This document shows, in pieces, positions 63,634-64,000 of a DNA stretch of 64,000 nt (position 1 is the first letter of the stretch; the number at the start of each line of letters is the position of its first letter). This DNA is from Hyphomicrobiales bacterium (lineage in GTDB: Bacteria > Pseudomonadota > Alphaproteobacteria > Rhizobiales > Rhizobiaceae), in assembly GCA_900470155.1 (NCBI GenBank), contig UBZT01000009.1, forward strand, positions 639,522 to 703,521, given 5' to 3'. The translations under genes were made by a program, and so were the position numbers. The notes beneath the pieces were generated by a model, which was given only the letters and a program-made list of their open reading frames with translations, ran no database searches and had not been told where the DNA came from.

Positions 63634-64000
63634 TCGTTTTCCAATCAACGCATTGAAAATAAACAAAATAGATATCGTGCAATCGCGCGGAATATAATTC
63701 TGCTCATGACTATCGATAGTGTCGTACCGAATCCGCTCGATCGAATCAGGCTTATCGGTCTCGTTCTCGTAGGCGGCTCCCATTCACCGCTGAACGTCAG
63801 CGACACCACGATCAACGCCTTGGAGGCCGTCTACCAATTGCCAAACGAAGCAATCCTCGGCTCCCGTCCCCAGCACGCATAAGTGCGATACAGGTTCACA
63901 TTGCAGGAAGGGGCCCGCTGGGACAGCAAAGACTGTATGCAGCAAAGCGCTTCAACGGACCGCCGCACAGCTCTGCCCTCAAACGCAAAACGCCGCCGCT
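63634..64000. other. 367-bp end region after tRNA-Arg
   Basis: Only a small decayed-looking frame (63706-63882) is seen; the rest shows no gene before the window ends. Location next to a tRNA is typical of integration scars, but no integrase or direct repeat is visible. Confidence 0.45.
63706..63882 (+). pseudogene. Possible remnant of an alpha/beta hydrolase
   Basis: A 58-codon frame ending LVLVGGSHSPLN ... VYQLPNEAILGSRPQHA. This recalls the end of alpha/beta hydrolases, where a LLLGG(D/S)SP strand precedes a helix, LPNA and then the catalytic GQ-HA histidine. The N-terminal nucleophile part is missing and the sequence after the histidine does not continue the family, so it looks like a decayed fragment. 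No ribosome site. Confidence 0.35.

Noticed and set aside
63557..64000. tRNA-Arg as attachment site of an integrated element
   Set aside because: No integrase, no direct repeat of the tRNA end and no mobility gene in the window; only a gene remnant is seen.

Overview
The window looks like an ordinary, densely coded chromosomal segment from a member of the Rhizobiaceae (Rhizobium/Agrobacterium/Sinorhizobium relatives). Several marks point there: a choXWV choline transporter, a NolR-type ArsR regulator, BacA/SbmA, a bdhA-xdh gene order, a eukaryotic-type glutamine synthetase II with a divergent gstI-like gene, an Atu4866-family protein, a RIME-type intergenic mosaic element and a second rhizobial palindromic repeat. 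I see no prophage, insertion sequence, CRISPR array or plasmid replication gene.

Layout. 1-9 kb: choline uptake (choXWV), a HugZ-like protein, NolR-like regulator, omega-amino-acid:pyruvate aminotransferase, a branched-chain amino-acid type binding protein and an aldose-epimerase-like protein. 9-13.8 kb: adenine deaminase, a YefM/YoeB toxin-antitoxin pair, a potassium-channel-like protein with a zinc-ribbon tail, an Atu4866-family protein and an AraC regulator. 13.8-25.7 kb: alpha-glucosidase, a glycosyltransferase behind a probable PHO box, Der GTPase with a YfgM-type TPR protein, NnrU, polysaccharide deacetylase, BacA, an MFS transporter, a methionine aminopeptidase and a luciferase-like monooxygenase. 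25.9-36 kb: bdhA-xdhA-xdhB-xdhC, a LysR regulator, urate hydroxylase puuD and guanine deaminase guaD. 36-39.5 kb: a DUF3052 protein, a second small ion channel, a TetR regulator with twin operators, and lactate dehydrogenase. 39.5-48.5 kb: the lower purine pathway (allA, uraH, uraD, puuE), a HepT/MntA toxin-antitoxin pair placed directly before allA, glnII with its sigma-54/NtrC control region and gstI, a DUF1045 protein, and a split MnmC (separate oxidase and methyltransferase genes, head to head). 48.5-64 kb: a 1238-residue five-PAS hybrid histidine kinase, an MttB-family protein, a WYL regulator, an AlkD-like protein, an RhlE-type helicase, an EamA exporter, the ATP-grasp/alpha-E/transglutaminase operon, a J-domain-like protein, a MarR regulator, tRNA-Arg(CCG) and a probable alpha/beta-hydrolase remnant.

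The main theme is purine and nitrogen salvage. Adenine and guanine deaminases feed xanthine dehydrogenase; PuuD, UraH, UraD and PuuE carry urate to allantoate; AllA handles ureidoglycolate; glnII recaptures ammonia under NtrC control. No enzyme converting allantoate to ureidoglycolate is in the window. The most interesting points are the gstI-glnII control region with two 17-bp dyads, the HepT/MntA module joined to the purine operon, the PHO box before a glycolipid-type glycosyltransferase, the split MnmC with start codons 3 bp apart, the twin TetR operators, and the uncharacterised ATP-grasp/alpha-E/transglutaminase system. Functions are assigned from reading motifs and recalled family sequences; no database search was run.
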